64,000 nt of DNA, from NCBI RefSeq assembly GCF_947490095.1, contig NZ_CANLFS010000001.1, positions 329,598 to 393,597 on the forward strand. The letters are read 5' to 3'. Shown here piece after piece: positions 37,934-50,900 of this stretch. The stretch comes from an uncultured Halomonas sp. Its GTDB lineage: Bacteria; Pseudomonadota; Gammaproteobacteria; Pseudomonadales; Halomonadaceae. The translations under genes were made by a program, and so were the position numbers. The notes under the pieces are model-generated. The model made no database searches. It was not told where the DNA came from and was given only the letters and a program-made list of their open reading frames with translations. How positions within the stretch are numbered: position 1 is the first letter of the stretch; every line of letters starts with the position of its first letter.

Positions 37934-38497
37934 TTAAGGCTTGCGCGCCAGCAGGGTGGCAAACTGCAGCCGCGCGCCGTTATGCATGGTGCCGACATCC
38001 TCGTTGTACTTGACCAGCTCCCAGCCCGCGTAGGCCTCGCGTAGCTGCCCGGCGCCGAGAGTAAAGGGGAAGCCCACCGGGCAGGGGTGCTCGGCGGTAT
38101 CCATGGCGCAGACGATCGTGTTGTAGCCGCCGGGCCGGGTGTGCGCCTGCATGTCGGCGATCACCGCTTCGACACGGCTCGGGTCGAGAAACATCAGGGT
38201 GACGGTACAGGCGATCAGCCCGTACTCCTTGTCCAGCGCGGCGCGATTGATGTCGTACACCCGGGGTTCGATGTTATCGATCCCCTCCCGGCCGACGATC
38301 TGCTGCAGCACGTCGATGGCGCCGGGATTGTTGTCCACCGCGATCACATCGAAGCCCAGCTGACTGAGGTAGAGGGCATTGCGCCCGTTGGAGCAGCCCA
38401 TGTCCAGGGCGCTGCAGGGCGCCACCACCCGGCATGTCTCGGCCACCTCGCTGTGCACGGGATTCAGGCCGTAGCGGCTATTCAGATCAGATGACAT
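37934..38497 (-). CDS. tehB: TehB-like SAM-dependent methyltransferase
   Basis: 187 residues, class I methyltransferase. SAM-binding motif is ALDMGCSNGRNALYLSQLGFDVIAVD; the family segment YGLIACTVTLMFLDP follows. Length is near TehB of E. coli (197). TehB methylates tellurite or selenite; substrate not certain. Upstream region has short repeats. Confidence 0.85.
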   Translation of the reverse strand: MSSDLNSRYGLNPVHSEVAETCRVVAPCSALDMGCSNGRNALYLSQLGFDVIAVDNNPGAIDVLQQIVGREGIDNIEPRVYDINRAALDKEYGLIACTVTLMFLDPSRVEAVIADMQAHTRPGGYNTIVCAMDTAEHPCPVGFPFTLGAGQLREAYAGWELVKYNEDVGTMHNGARLQFATLLARKP

Positions 38498-38516
38498 CGT
38501 ATTCCCCTTGCCTTTT

Positions 38517-38571
38517 TATCAATGCCTTACTATCAATGCCTTTTTATCGAATGCATCACCATAAGATGCAT
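38517..38571. promoter_or_regulatory. Repeats upstream of tehB
   Basis: TATCAATGCCTT occurs at 38517-38528 and 38531-38542 with a third degenerate copy at 38545 (14-bp period). An inverted repeat ATGCATC (38551-38557) and GATGCAT (38565-38571) follows. Possible operator or promoter; no regulator identified. Confidence 0.35.
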
Positions 38572-38653
38572 CCATATTACTACTATTTAGACACGACGAA
38601 ATACCGACAGCCAGGATTTTTGCGGGCCGAACGCATCGACCCGGCACCATCGG

Positions 38654-39326
38654 CTAGAAGTTCGGGTTGATACTCAACGAGAGCATGGCCGAGAGCTGGC
38701 ACAGCGGCCTTCCCGATATCTGCTGTAATTCGTTGAAGGCGTCCTGGACCCGCTGCTTGTCGCGCTGGCTCGTCGGCGCCTGATCAATGACTCCGGCGGC
38801 CACCAGGCGGGCCACCACGTCGCTGGTCAACAGGAAGGTGTCCTTGCCGACCAGGCGCAGGAAGCCGGCGCCCGAGCGTCCCCCCAGGCGAGCGCCCCGC
38901 CTGGCCAGCAAGCGCCATAGACCGATGATGTCGTAACCGGGCCAGTTAGCGATGAACTCGCCGAAGCTGCCGCCATGCTCCCGGCGAATATCCAGAATGA
39001 ACTGGGCGTTCCTGGGAATGGTATGCAGCTTGGTGCGGTGGCGAATGATGCGGTCGTTGTTCATGTAACCATCGACCTGCTCCGGGGTGAGCAAGACCAT
39101 CGTCTCGGGGTCGAAGCCCCAGAAGGCGTCCTCGAAGGCGGGCCACTTGGCATCCACCACCGAGTGTTTCATGCCGGCCCGAAACACGCGCAGGCTCATG
39201 GCCGACAGGTAGCGATCATCGCCCAGTTGCGTCAGTTCGTCCGCCGACAGCGGCCTGGGCAGGAAGGCCTCCATGGCGTCGTCGGAGTCGAAGCGGCTAC
39301 GCACCGTGTCGTAGAGCCACCGATAG

Positions 39327-39340
<14 letters not shown>
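38654..39340 (-). CDS. DNA-3-methyladenine glycosylase I-like protein
   Basis: 228 residues. Tag-family features are the GFDPETMVLLTPEQVDGYMNNDRIIRHRTKLHTI segment, matching the helix-hairpin region and DxxIxRHRxK of Tag, and the conserved FGEFIANWP-type stretch. The zinc-binding Cys/His of canonical Tag are not evident and it is about 40 residues longer, so it may be a diverged subfamily with altered base specificity. Overlaps the ABC gene by 14 bases, implying one transcript. Confidence 0.75.
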
Positions 39341-41204
<1,864 letters not shown>

Positions 41205-41285
41205 GATGACAATCCGATGGCATGAAATGGCCTGGGCCGCGCCGACCGGCGAGCCCAGGAGCTGGATGATACGACCAGGCCCGCG

Positions 41286-44200
41286 TCATTCTGCCTGTGG
41301 GGCAATGCGATAGCCCAGGGCATAGAGGGCCGGTACGAAGAACAGGGTGATCAGGGTGCCCACGGCCACGCCGCCGATCAGCACATAGGCCAGCGGCCCC
41401 CAGAAGCTGTCCAGGGTCAGCGGGATGAAGGCGAGTATCGCCGCCAGCGCCGTCAGCACCACCGGGCGGGCCCGCTGTACGGCCGCTTCCACCACGGCAT
41501 CGCGCATCGTCATCTCGGCCCTGACGTTATCCGCCACCTGCTGGGTCAGGATCAGGGTGTTGCGCATCAGGATGCCCGCCAGGCCGATCAGCCCCAGGGT
41601 GGCCACGAAGCCGAACGGCTGATTGAACAGCAGCAGCGCGGCCACCGCCCCGATCAACCCCAGCGGGGCCGTCGCCATGACGATAAAGGTGCCGGCGAAG
41701 GAGCGCATCTGCAGCATGATGAAGATCAGCATCAGCACCACCATCAGCGGCTGCAGCGCCTGAATCGAGGCCTCGGCCTTGGCCGATTGCTCCACCGAGC
41801 CGCCAATCTGCAGCCGGTAGCCGGCAGGCAGGCGCTCGCGCAGCTCTCCCAGTGCCTCCCAGACCTCCTGGGTCACGTCGTTGGGCTGGGCCCCCTCGAT
41901 CTCGGCGTTGACGGCCAGGAATGGCTGGCGGTCGATACGCTTGATCACCGGCTCCTCGAAGACCGTCTCCAGCTCCCCCAGCTGGGCGAGCGGTATCCGC
42001 CGTCCCTCGCGGTTCAGTATCTCCAGGCCCTGCAGGTCGACGCTGTCTGCCTGGGCCCCACGCCCCACGGCAGGCACCAGCCGGATGCCGTCACGCAGCT
42101 CGGTGATGGTCATGCCGTCGAGCTGGAACTGCAACTGACGCGCCACCTCGTCCGGGGTCAGGCCGATCAGCTGCAGCCGGTGATGATCCATGGCCAGGTG
42201 CAGCCGCGCCACCCGTTCATCCCACTCGAGGTGGGGGTCCCGTATGGCGGCATGGGCGGCCATCACCTCGCGGACCTCATGGCCGATGTCGCGCAGGCGG
42301 TCGGCGTCATCGCCCAGCACGCGGATGCTCACCGGCCAATCGACCGGCGGCCCGTAGAGCAGCTTCTGCACGCGCACCCGCGCCTCGGGGAAGTCACCGT
42401 CGGCGATATGCCCATTGAGCCTGTCGATCAGCCGCTCCCGCGCCTCGACACCCTCGGTCACCGCGATCAGCTTGGCAAACGCCGGATTGGGCTGTTCGGG
42501 GTTGGCGGAGATGAAGAAGCGCGGCGCCCCGGCCCCCACGTAGGCGGAAAGCGATTCCACGCCCTCGGCCCCGCCGATCAGCGCCTCGAGGCGACGCGTG
42601 GTCGCATCGGTGGCGCCGATGGCCGTGCCCTGGGGATGGTAGACGCTGATCAGCACCTCGGGGCGGTCGGAGCTGGGGAAGAACTGCTTCTCCACCGGCC
42701 CGGCCAGGCCCGCCGCGGCCGCCACCAGCAGCGCCACCGTGAGGGCCACCACGCTCTTGCGGTGGCGCACACAGGCACTGATGATGCCCCGCAGGCGCCG
42801 ATACCCGCGGGACTGATAGGCCTCGCCCGGGGCGTGGGTCGCGGTCTGTTCGGGTAGCAGCTTGACGCCCAGATAGGGGGTGAAGACCACCGCCACGATC
42901 CACGACAGCAGCAGCGCAATGCACAGCACCCAGAAGATATTACCGGTGTATTCGCCCACGGCGGATTGCGCAAAGCCCACCGGCACGAAGCCGGCCACCG
43001 TGACCAGGGTGCCGAACAGCATCGGGGCCGCGGTGACATGCCAGGCATGGGCGGCGGCCTCGAGGCGATCCCAGCCCGCCTCCATCTTCACGATCATCAT
43101 CTCCAGGGCGATGATGGCGTCGTCGACCAAAAGCCCGAGGGCGATGATCAGGGCGCCGAGGGTCACGCGGTCCAGGTTGATCCCCATCGCCAGCATCGTC
43201 ACGAAGGTCAGCGCCAGGGTCACCGGTATGGCGATCCCCACCACGATGCCGGCGCGCAGCCCGACCGCCAGCATGGTGACCAGCATCACCACCACCACGG
43301 CCACCAGGAACTTCACCTGGAAGAGGTTCACCGCCCCGGCAATGGCGTCGGCCTGGTTGGTCATCACCTCCAGCGACATGCCCAGCGCCAGGCGCTGGCG
43401 CTCCTGCTGCCAGAAGGCGTCCAGGCGATCGCCGAAGGCCAGGCCGTTGACCCCGGTTTCCATCACCACGCCCAGCAGCAGGCTCTCCTCGCCGAAGGCG
43501 CGCACCAGGTAGCTGGGCGGGTCTTCATAGCCGCGGGAGATCTCGGCGATATCGCCCAGGCGAATCAGCCGCTCGCCGATGCGGATCGGCACGTCGGCCA
43601 GCGTCTCGGGGTCGGAGAGGTCATGGGTCAGCCGCAGATAGAGGCGCGGCCCCCGGGTATCGATGCGCCCGGCCGGCAGCAGCCGGTTATGCGCCTGAAT
43701 GGCGGAGAAGACGGCCTCGGGCGAAATGCCCAGGCTCTGCAGCCGGGCCAGGTCGAAGTCGACATGCATGCGCTCCTGACGCTCGCCCAGCACCTCGGCC
43801 TTGGTGACCCCCTCGACGCGCTGCAGCCGATCACGAATGTCCTCGGCCTCGCGTACCAGCTCGCGCATCGGCATGCCCGGGGCGCTCAAGGCCGCCAGGG
43901 AGAAGTAGACGTCGCCGAAGTCCTCGTTGATCACCGGCCCCAGCACGCCTTCGGGCAGACCAGGGGCGGCATCCTGCATCCGACGGCGCACCTGATAGAA
44001 GCGCTCCGTGATCGCCTCGCCGGGCACGGTATCCTCGAACTCCACCTTGAGGTCGGCGCGCCCGGGGCGAATGGTCGTCTCGATGCGGTAGAGATCATCG
44101 ACCTCCTGGATATCCTTCTCCAGCGGGTCCACCACGCTCGCCTGGATCTCCTGCGGCGAGGCGCCGGGCCAGGCCGCCGAGACCATCATCACGCGCACGG

Positions 44201-44330
44201 TGAAGTCCGGGTCTTCCGCTCGCCCCAGGGAGGTGAAGGCATAGAGGCCCCCCAACAGCGCGATCACCAGGAAGAACAGCGTGACGGCGCGCTCGCGAAC
44301 CGCCAGCGCCGAGAGGTTGGGAAAGCTCAC
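41286..44330 (-). CDS. RND efflux pump inner-membrane subunit
   Basis: 1014 residues, 12 membrane helices and two large periplasmic loops of the AcrB/HAE type. GTG start at 44330 overlaps the adaptor stop. N-terminal TLFFLVIALLGGLYAFTSLGRAEDP and TM4 GLLVDDAIIALEMM with the proton-relay aspartates are visible. Sequence type is the shorter HAE/VexF-like subgroup rather than AcrB (1049). No outer membrane channel gene follows, so TolC is presumably supplied from elsewhere. Confidence 0.92.
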   Translation of the reverse strand: MSFPNLSALAVRERAVTLFFLVIALLGGLYAFTSLGRAEDPDFTVRVMMVSAAWPGASPQEIQASVVDPLEKDIQEVDDLYRIETTIRPGRADLKVEFEDTVPGEAITERFYQVRRRMQDAAPGLPEGVLGPVINEDFGDVYFSLAALSAPGMPMRELVREAEDIRDRLQRVEGVTKAEVLGERQERMHVDFDLARLQSLGISPEAVFSAIQAHNRLLPAGRIDTRGPRLYLRLTHDLSDPETLADVPIRIGERLIRLGDIAEISRGYEDPPSYLVRAFGEESLLLGVVMETGVNGLAFGDRLDAFWQQERQRLALGMSLEVMTNQADAIAGAVNLFQVKFLVAVVVVMLVTMLAVGLRAGIVVGIAIPVTLALTFVTMLAMGINLDRVTLGALIIALGLLVDDAIIALEMMIVKMEAGWDRLEAAAHAWHVTAAPMLFGTLVTVAGFVPVGFAQSAVGEYTGNIFWVLCIALLLSWIVAVVFTPYLGVKLLPEQTATHAPGEAYQSRGYRRLRGIISACVRHRKSVVALTVALLVAAAAGLAGPVEKQFFPSSDRPEVLISVYHPQGTAIGATDATTRRLEALIGGAEGVESLSAYVGAGAPRFFISANPEQPNPAFAKLIAVTEGVEARERLIDRLNGHIADGDFPEARVRVQKLLYGPPVDWPVSIRVLGDDADRLRDIGHEVREVMAAHAAIRDPHLEWDERVARLHLAMDHHRLQLIGLTPDEVARQLQFQLDGMTITELRDGIRLVPAVGRGAQADSVDLQGLEILNREGRRIPLAQLGELETVFEEPVIKRIDRQPFLAVNAEIEGAQPNDVTQEVWEALGELRERLPAGYRLQIGGSVEQSAKAEASIQALQPLMVVLMLIFIMLQMRSFAGTFIVMATAPLGLIGAVAALLLFNQPFGFVATLGLIGLAGILMRNTLILTQQVADNVRAEMTMRDAVVEAAVQRARPVVLTALAAILAFIPLTLDSFWGPLAYVLIGGVAVGTLITLFFVPALYALGYRIAPQAE

Positions 44331-45391
44331 GGCCCGCCCTCCTCGCCCAGTGGCCGAACCGCCATGCCAGCCGTGAGCAGATGGGTGCCCAGGCTGATCA
44401 CCGCCTGGCCGGCCTCGAGCCCCTCGCCGCTGACCCAGGCATGCTCCCGGGTGACCCGCTCCAGGGTCACCGCCAGCGGTCGGGCCTCTCCCTCAACGAT
44501 GCGCCATAGCCTGGGGCCGTCTCCGCGCTCATCCAGCGCCGCCACCGGTACCCGAAAGCGCCCCCGGGAAGCGGTCTCCGGCAGGGTAAATCGCGTCTGG
44601 ACCACCTCCCCCAGGCTATGTGCCTCGAGCGGCGACTCGAGGCGATAGCGGGCGCGCCAGGTGCGGCTGGCGGGGTCGGCCGCCCCGGCCACCTCGCGGC
44701 GAGTCAGGGCGATGCGCTTCTCCCCTGTCAGCAGCTCACCCGCCTGGGGTGGCCGCGACCGGGCGGGGAAGTTGACCTCGACTTCTCGCGGCCCCTCCTG
44801 GGCCAGCCGGGCGACCGCCTGGCCGACACCGACCACCTGCCCCGGTTCGCCACTGACCTCGATCAGCACGCCATCGGCCTCGGCGCGCAGGGTCGCATGG
44901 TCCAGGGCGTTACGCGCCTGGGTGACCCGGGCACTGGCCGCCTCGCGACGGGTGGCGTTCTCGCGTACCCCCAGCTCGGCGCGCTGGAAGGCCTGCCGGC
45001 TGAGATACCCCTTCTCCAGCAGCTGCCGGTCACGAGAGAGATCCGCCTCGGCCACATCCAGTGCCGCCTCGGCCGCGGCAAGCTCCGAGCGCGCGGCGGC
45101 AAGCGACTCTTCCAGGTCGCTGGGGTCGAGGCTGAACAGCACCTCCCCCTGGCGCACCCGCTGGCCGGCATCGACGTGGCGCGTGGCGATCTGGCCGCCG
45201 ACCCGAAAGGCCAGGGGTGTCTCATAGCGGGCACGCAGCACGCCGGTGAGCGACAGCGTAGGAGCCGAATTCGTCGTCAGCGTGGCCGTCTTGACCCAAC
45301 GCGGCGAGTCCGCCGCCGAGTGTGGCGACGACGCCTCCTGACAGCCGGCCAGCAGCACCAGCATCAGCAGTGCTAGGGGAAGATATCGCAT
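44327..45391 (-). CDS. RND periplasmic adaptor lipoprotein
   Basis: 354 residues, membrane-fusion protein. Lipobox LLAGC at residues 13-17 anchors it. Barrel-sandwich halves ETPLAFRVGGQIATRHVDAGQRV and DGVLIEVSGEPGQVVGVGQAV flank a coiled-coil hairpin rich in Ala/Glu/Arg. Forms the link between the RND pump and TolC. Upstream inverted repeat suggests control by a TetR-type factor. Confidence 0.9.
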   Translation of the reverse strand: MRYLPLALLMLVLLAGCQEASSPHSAADSPRWVKTATLTTNSAPTLSLTGVLRARYETPLAFRVGGQIATRHVDAGQRVRQGEVLFSLDPSDLEESLAAARSELAAAEAALDVAEADLSRDRQLLEKGYLSRQAFQRAELGVRENATRREAASARVTQARNALDHATLRAEADGVLIEVSGEPGQVVGVGQAVARLAQEGPREVEVNFPARSRPPQAGELLTGEKRIALTRREVAGAADPASRTWRARYRLESPLEAHSLGEVVQTRFTLPETASRGRFRVPVAALDERGDGPRLWRIVEGEARPLAVTLERVTREHAWVSGEGLEAGQAVISLGTHLLTAGMAVRPLGEEGGP

Positions 45392-45419
45392 TGAACACCC
45401 CGGAACGTAAAACGATTAA

Positions 45420-45435
45420 TCAAACGTCTATTTGA
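45420..45435. promoter_or_regulatory. Inverted repeat upstream of the RND operon
   Basis: TCAAA-CGTCTA-TTTGA (45420-45435) sits 29 bp before the adaptor start in an AT-rich stretch. TetR-family repressors of efflux pumps often use such sites. No tetR gene is adjacent. Confidence 0.4.
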
Positions 45436-45497
45436 AACAATCATGCCAAATGGTGCCGGCGTCAACCGCTGACCGGCTCGCCCCGGGGCTACAAGGC

Positions 45498-45533
45498 ATC
45501 GCCCCCACGCCAGGCGACCGACGCGGGGGCGAT
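45498..45533 (-). terminator. Probable terminator of the OsmC-YcaO gene
   Basis: ATCGCCCCC (45498-45506) and GGGGGCGAT (45525-45533) make a 9-bp stem with an 18-nt loop just after the stop at 45564. No strong T-run, so efficiency is uncertain. Confidence 0.5.
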
Positions 45534-45563
45534 ATCACTCGCTAGTGCGAACGAGCGGGGACA

Positions 45564-47789
45564 CTACGCCGGCGTCACGGCGATCCCGGCCCGGGCCGCG
45601 CGGGCGGCATGCAGCTTGCGGTAGCTCTCGATCAGGCGCTGATGCTTCTCCAGCCCCTCCAGCGCCATGCTGGTCGGCGTGAGGCCGTGGAAGCGCACAC
45701 TGCCGTCTACCGAGCCGATCACCGCCTCGATGGTCTCTTCGCCGAACATGCGGCCCAGGTTGTAGCGGAAATCCGCCACCTCGAGCGCGCCGTCCAGCAC
45801 GATCTCCAGCACCGCCTGCACCGCCTGGTAGAAGAGATTACGCTCCACGGTGTTGTCGTTGTACTGCAGGAACATCTCGACCCGCTCCAGCGCGTCCTCG
45901 TGCTGGCCCAGCGCCAGGTTGATCAGGAGCTTGAGCTCGAGGATGGTGAGCTGGCCCCAGATGGTGTTCTCGTCGAACTCGATGCCGATCAGCGTGATGA
46001 TCGTCATATGCTCGTCGAGCTGGCTCTCCTCCAGGCGCTCGAGCAAATCGGCAAGCGCCGCATCGCTCAACCGATGCAGGTTGAGGATATCCTCGCGGTA
46101 GTCGAGGGCCATGTTGGTGTTGTCCCACACCAGGTCCTCCACCGGGTAGACCTCGGAGAAGCCGGGCACCAGGATGCGGCACACCGGCGCGCCGAGCTCC
46201 TCGCGCACGGCCATATAGGCCTCCAGCTCCATCTCTTCCAGGATGCCGAACAGCGCCGCACTCTCCTCCTCGTTGCTGAAGGTGCCGTTGCCGGTGAAGT
46301 CCCAGTCGCAGAACGCGATGTCCGAGCGCGAGCTGAAGAAGCGCCAGGACATCACCCCGGCGGAGTCGATGAAGTGCTCCACGGAGTTGTTGGGCTCGGT
46401 GACCGCCATGGAGTTGAAGGTAGGCGGCAGGAAGTCGTTGAAGCCCTCGAAACTGCGTCCCTGCAGCAGCTCGGTGAAGGTCCGCTCCAGGGCCACATGG
46501 AAGCTCGGGTGGGCGCCGAAGCAGGCGAATACGCCGCCGGTCTTGGGGTTCATCAGGGTCACGCAGATGACCGGGAACTGGCCGCCCAGGGAGGCATCCT
46601 TGACCAGCACCGGGAAGCCCTGGGCCTCCAGCGCCTCGAGGCCCTCGACGATCGCCGGATAGCGCGCCAGCACTGCCTGGGGGATATCGGGCAGTACCAT
46701 CTCCTCTTCGATGATCTGGCGCTTCACCGCCCGCTCGAGGATCTCCGAGAGGCACTGCACCTGGGCCTCGGCCAGGGTGTTACCGGCGCTCATGCCGTTG
46801 CTGAGGTAAAGATTCTCGATCAAATTCGAGGGGAAGTAGACCGTCTCGCCGTCGGAGTGGCGCTCGAAGGGCAAGGCCACGATGCCGCGATCCGCCCGGC
46901 CGGAGTTGGTGTCGATCAGGTTCGAGGCACACAGCTCCCCCTCCGGGTCATAGACCTCGCGACAGTAGGCATCGAGGATGCCCTCGGGCAAGGCATCGTC
47001 GGGCCCCGGCTGGAACCACTTCTCGTTGGGGTAGTGAACGAACTCGGCATCGGCGATCTCCTCGCCGAAGAACTGGTCGTTATAGAAGAAGTTGAAGTTG
47101 GTGCGCTCGATGAACTCGCCCAGCGCCGAGCACAGCGCGCTCTCCTTGGTGGCGCCCTTGCCGTTGGTAAAGCACATCGGCGAGGCGGCGTCGCGGATAT
47201 GCAGCGACCAGACGTGGGGCACGATATTGCGCCAGGAGGCGATCTCGATCTTCATGCCCAGATCGGCCAGGATGCCGGTCATGTTGGCGATGGTCTGCTC
47301 CAGCGGCAGATCCTTGCCCTCGATCCAGGTGCCATCATCGCCGTCCGCTTCGCCCAACGCCTTGCCCATCAGCAGGGCCTGGGCGTCCTCGTCGATGTTC
47401 TCCACCGCCTCGACCTGGAACTCGGGGCCGGTCTGCACCACCTTCTTGACCGTGCAGCGATCGATGGAGCGCAGGATGCCCTGGCGGTCCTTGTCGGAGA
47501 TATCCTCGGGCAGCTCGACCTGAATGCGGAAGATCTGCTTGTAGCGATTTTCCGGGTCGACGATGTTGTTCTGCGACAGGCGGATGTTCTCGGTGGGGAT
47601 ATCCCGGGCATTGCAGTAGACCTTGACGAAGTAGGCCGCGCACATCGCCGAGGACGCCAGGAAGTAATCGAAGGGCCCCGGCGCCGAGCCGTCACCCTTG
47701 TAGCGGATGGGCTGGTCGGAAACGACCGCGAAGTCGTCGAACCTGGCCTCCAAGCGGAGGTTGTCGAGATAATTGACCTTGATTTCCAT
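45564..47789 (-). CDS. OsmC-YcaO fusion protein
   Basis: 741 residues. Residues 1-130 are an OsmC/Ohr-like domain (KGDGSAPGPFDYFLASSAMCAAYFVKVYC), residues 160-640 a YcaO ATP-dependent cyclodehydratase-like domain (GKGATKESALCSALGEFIER, SNGMSAGNTLAEAQVQCLSEILER). The C-terminus has helical repeats. YcaO domains activate amides with ATP; in E. coli YcaO is linked to RimO-mediated methylthiolation of ribosomal protein S12. No precursor peptide gene is seen nearby, so a housekeeping role is more likely than RiPP synthesis. Confidence 0.88.
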   Translation of the reverse strand: MEIKVNYLDNLRLEARFDDFAVVSDQPIRYKGDGSAPGPFDYFLASSAMCAAYFVKVYCNARDIPTENIRLSQNNIVDPENRYKQIFRIQVELPEDISDKDRQGILRSIDRCTVKKVVQTGPEFQVEAVENIDEDAQALLMGKALGEADGDDGTWIEGKDLPLEQTIANMTGILADLGMKIEIASWRNIVPHVWSLHIRDAASPMCFTNGKGATKESALCSALGEFIERTNFNFFYNDQFFGEEIADAEFVHYPNEKWFQPGPDDALPEGILDAYCREVYDPEGELCASNLIDTNSGRADRGIVALPFERHSDGETVYFPSNLIENLYLSNGMSAGNTLAEAQVQCLSEILERAVKRQIIEEEMVLPDIPQAVLARYPAIVEGLEALEAQGFPVLVKDASLGGQFPVICVTLMNPKTGGVFACFGAHPSFHVALERTFTELLQGRSFEGFNDFLPPTFNSMAVTEPNNSVEHFIDSAGVMSWRFFSSRSDIAFCDWDFTGNGTFSNEEESAALFGILEEMELEAYMAVREELGAPVCRILVPGFSEVYPVEDLVWDNTNMALDYREDILNLHRLSDAALADLLERLEESQLDEHMTIITLIGIEFDENTIWGQLTILELKLLINLALGQHEDALERVEMFLQYNDNTVERNLFYQAVQAVLEIVLDGALEVADFRYNLGRMFGEETIEAVIGSVDGSVRFHGLTPTSMALEGLEKHQRLIESYRKLHAARAARAGIAVTPA

Positions 47790-47996
47790 GGGGCACCGGG
47801 GAGCGTTGAGCGTGAACGAACGAAACCGCGCATTATCCCAGCTCTACCGCCGGGCGTCATGCCCAATCCCCCAGGTGCCAGGGCTATCGCAGATGGCCTG
47901 CATCGCTCGGGACCGCTCTGGCGGTGCCTGATTAGGCTTAATCATCCGCAACCGTGAGCGTGACTGCATCGTTGGCCAGTGGCTTGCTGGATAAGT

Positions 47997-50900
47997 TCAA
48001 TCCAGACCAAGAGACCTCATCACCTCACTTTCACTGACCACGTCTGTAGTGACAACTGCATCCTTCAAAAGCAGTTTTCCACTAAGTAGCCTATCTAGAT
48101 GGACATCAAATGAAGCAAATTCAGGGTGCAAGGCGGTTGGAATATGGATGTACACGTCCTTTTTCTGACCAATCCGGTAAATCCTGTCAGTAGCCTGTGC
48201 CTCTTTGGCTGGATTCCAGTGGCGCTCCAGGTGAATGACATGGTTGGCGCCCACAACTGTCAGACCAACACCGGCGGCTACCGGCGACATGATGATGATA
48301 TTAAAGCCGTCAACGGATTCGAACTGCTCGATCAGCCCCTTCCTTGTCAGGCTTTCACCTTTTCTTTCTACTGCGGAAGTGTCCCCATTGATAACGCTGA
48401 CATCAAGACCATAAATTTTATCGAGCCATACCTTCATAAAGCGCTGCACATTTTTTGAAAGTATAAATATAATGACTTTCTGCTGCGCTGACCTTATCTC
48501 ATCAAGGACATCAAGAGTCACTTTCATTTTTGCCGACTCTGACATAATCATACGATATGAGTCAGGTTTGGAAACAAGAGATTGCAACGGTTCATTTGCT
48601 CGCGGATGAAGGGATATCGCCCTCATACTCTGAAGCGTTGACAGAGCAAATCCACGAACATCTTCTTCTTTTGCGCGACGCTTTCGATACAGGTCAATTG
48701 CCTCATTGTAAGCCGAGAGCTGGAAACCACTCATGGAGGAAGACAGCTTCGGGTTATAGGAAGCCCCATGGGAGGCATCGGGAACGCCACTAAAAATGCT
48801 TTTCGTAGGCAAGGCTGATAGCTGGTCTTCCTTAATACGACGCAGCATGAATTCACCGGCAGCCTTGCGTAAGTCGTTCCCAACCGACCCACGAACGGAA
48901 TCTTTTTCGTTCTCCTCGGCACGAAGTATCGGAGTTATCCAACGATCCCTGAAATAGACCCAATCTCCCAGAAGCCCAGGCTGAGCAGTATCCATCAGGC
49001 ACCAGAAGTCACCCAGCGAATTCTCAACAGGCGTACCAGTTGCCAGTATCTTGATGTCGCTATTAAGGCCTTTTGCCGCATGGGTCTGCAGGGTGTTAGG
49101 ATTTTTTATATTTTGCGCCTCATCAAAGATCACCATGCCCCAATCAATGAGGCAGAAAGAGAATTGATAGTCACGAAGCGTTTGGTAGGTAGTAATCACG
49201 AGACGCCTGTTGATATCCAGCCTCTTCACACCTGCATCAGGTCCTACATGAAGAGCAAAGCGTATCTTGTCGGACTCCATCTGCCCCTCTTCGTCCAAGA
49301 GTTCAGATGCCTGAACGGATTCCCGCTTCTCCCCTTTTTTTTTGAATTCAGCAAGATCCCTGCCGGCCTGCAATACCTTGATATCTTTGAAGGGGATGCT
49401 CTTGTAGGTCAGTGAAACCTCCTGTTCCCAATTCTCCATAAGGCTGAGGGGAGCAATGATCAGAATAGGTTTCTCCGGTAGACCTTGCAGTTTTCTGTGA
49501 GACAGATACTCATTGATGCCAACAAGTGTCATGTATGTCTTGCCCAGGCCCATGTCATCGGCGAGAATCCCTCCCTGAATGCGCTCAAAGTTCTCAGTGT
49601 CGTCGAGAGTACTTAGCTCAATTAGTCGAAGCATCCAATTCACGCCCTCTTCTTGATGAGGGAAGGGCTGCCTGGCATAAGCTTCCCAGTCAGGCTGGCG
49701 CTGAAGGTTATGGCGCTTGAGCTTATCTAATAATGTCTCGCCGATATCTTCGGCATCTTTTACAATAACACCGACCTGAGTTTCACTTATCTCGGCAGAG
49801 TCTTTAGCAGCAACTGCTGACTCCTCTGGCTTATTAAGCGAATTCGCCACCTTGCCAAGAATGCTTTTCACTATACCAGGATCAGACACATCGATATTCT
49901 CTCCTTGAAAGTCAACAGTCTGGGCTCCCTGAGAGTATGCTGTATCAATCTTATCCTGAAGTTCCGAAAGCTCTTCATGGCTTTTAACAAGTTTATTGAT
50001 AATTTCGGGGGGTGAAGCCGAGCTTTTGACACCGAACCAGTCGCTTTCTCCTTGCCCCAGCCCCCCGAAGTCCATGTGCTTGATTTTACCTACCCCAAGC
50101 ACTCGCACCGAGAATCCAAGATCTAGATTAACAAGAGAGGCGTCAAGGAACGCAGAAGGAGATTTTATAAAATCGGCAACACTCTCTGAGGGAATTCGCC
50201 GATTACCCATAACCTCCTTGATGCCACTCATTTTCTCCTCGTCAAGTATTACAACGTTATTTTTTATTCTAATAACGCCGCCACGTTCATCTAGGTCCAA
50301 CTGACCTAACCGCCCCTCTATCTCATCAAGCCCATAACCATCACCTACACTGGGAAAAAGCTCCAGGCTGCCATCGGGCAATTGCTTGGCAATAACACCG
50401 ACCTCTTCGGCCATTTCTACATTAATTCTTTCAAAGTGGCTAAGATCAATATTCATTCCACTGCGTTTGGCCAATTGCAATGTTGCCAGAAGCAACAGAT
50501 TCTCACTGCTTGTCTTCAAGGCTTCGGGAAGCAGTGAATGTCTATCAAGGGCCTGAAAAGCTTGCATCTGCGGCTGATCCAGCAGATAGCGGTGACCCGA
50601 CCCAACTTCCATCAACGCACCTTTGCGACGACAAGGGACTTGAGCCCCATCATGCTCTGGAAATATCTTTACTGAGAAAGCCTTGCTGTTAGAGTGCCCA
50701 TCAATGGAAACTTTGAACTCACCAGAAAAACGTGGTGGAAGCCCCAGAATTTCTGCCTGTTCATTATCAAGAGAGCCAGCAACACTAGCATCAAGGCTAA
50801 ATCCATTAGGAAAACGCGAGGCAAGCCCCTGCTCTTCAAGCATCCGAAGGACAACGCCCTGTAGATTAATATTGGGCGCACCTCCTCCGGAAAGAAATCT

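Noticed and set aside
45564..47789. RiPP biosynthesis cluster around the YcaO domain
   Set aside because: No precursor peptide, dehydrogenase or protease partner nearby; the OsmC fusion type is a widespread single gene.
45609..47957. 782-codon plus-strand open frame
   Set aside because: Antisense to the OsmC-YcaO gene; composition rich in His/Gln/Gly/Leu as expected of a GC-rich shadow frame, and no domain is recognisable.
47790..47996. tRNA-like or attachment site at the left edge of the Zorya island
   Set aside because: No cloverleaf or direct repeat with the right edge could be found.
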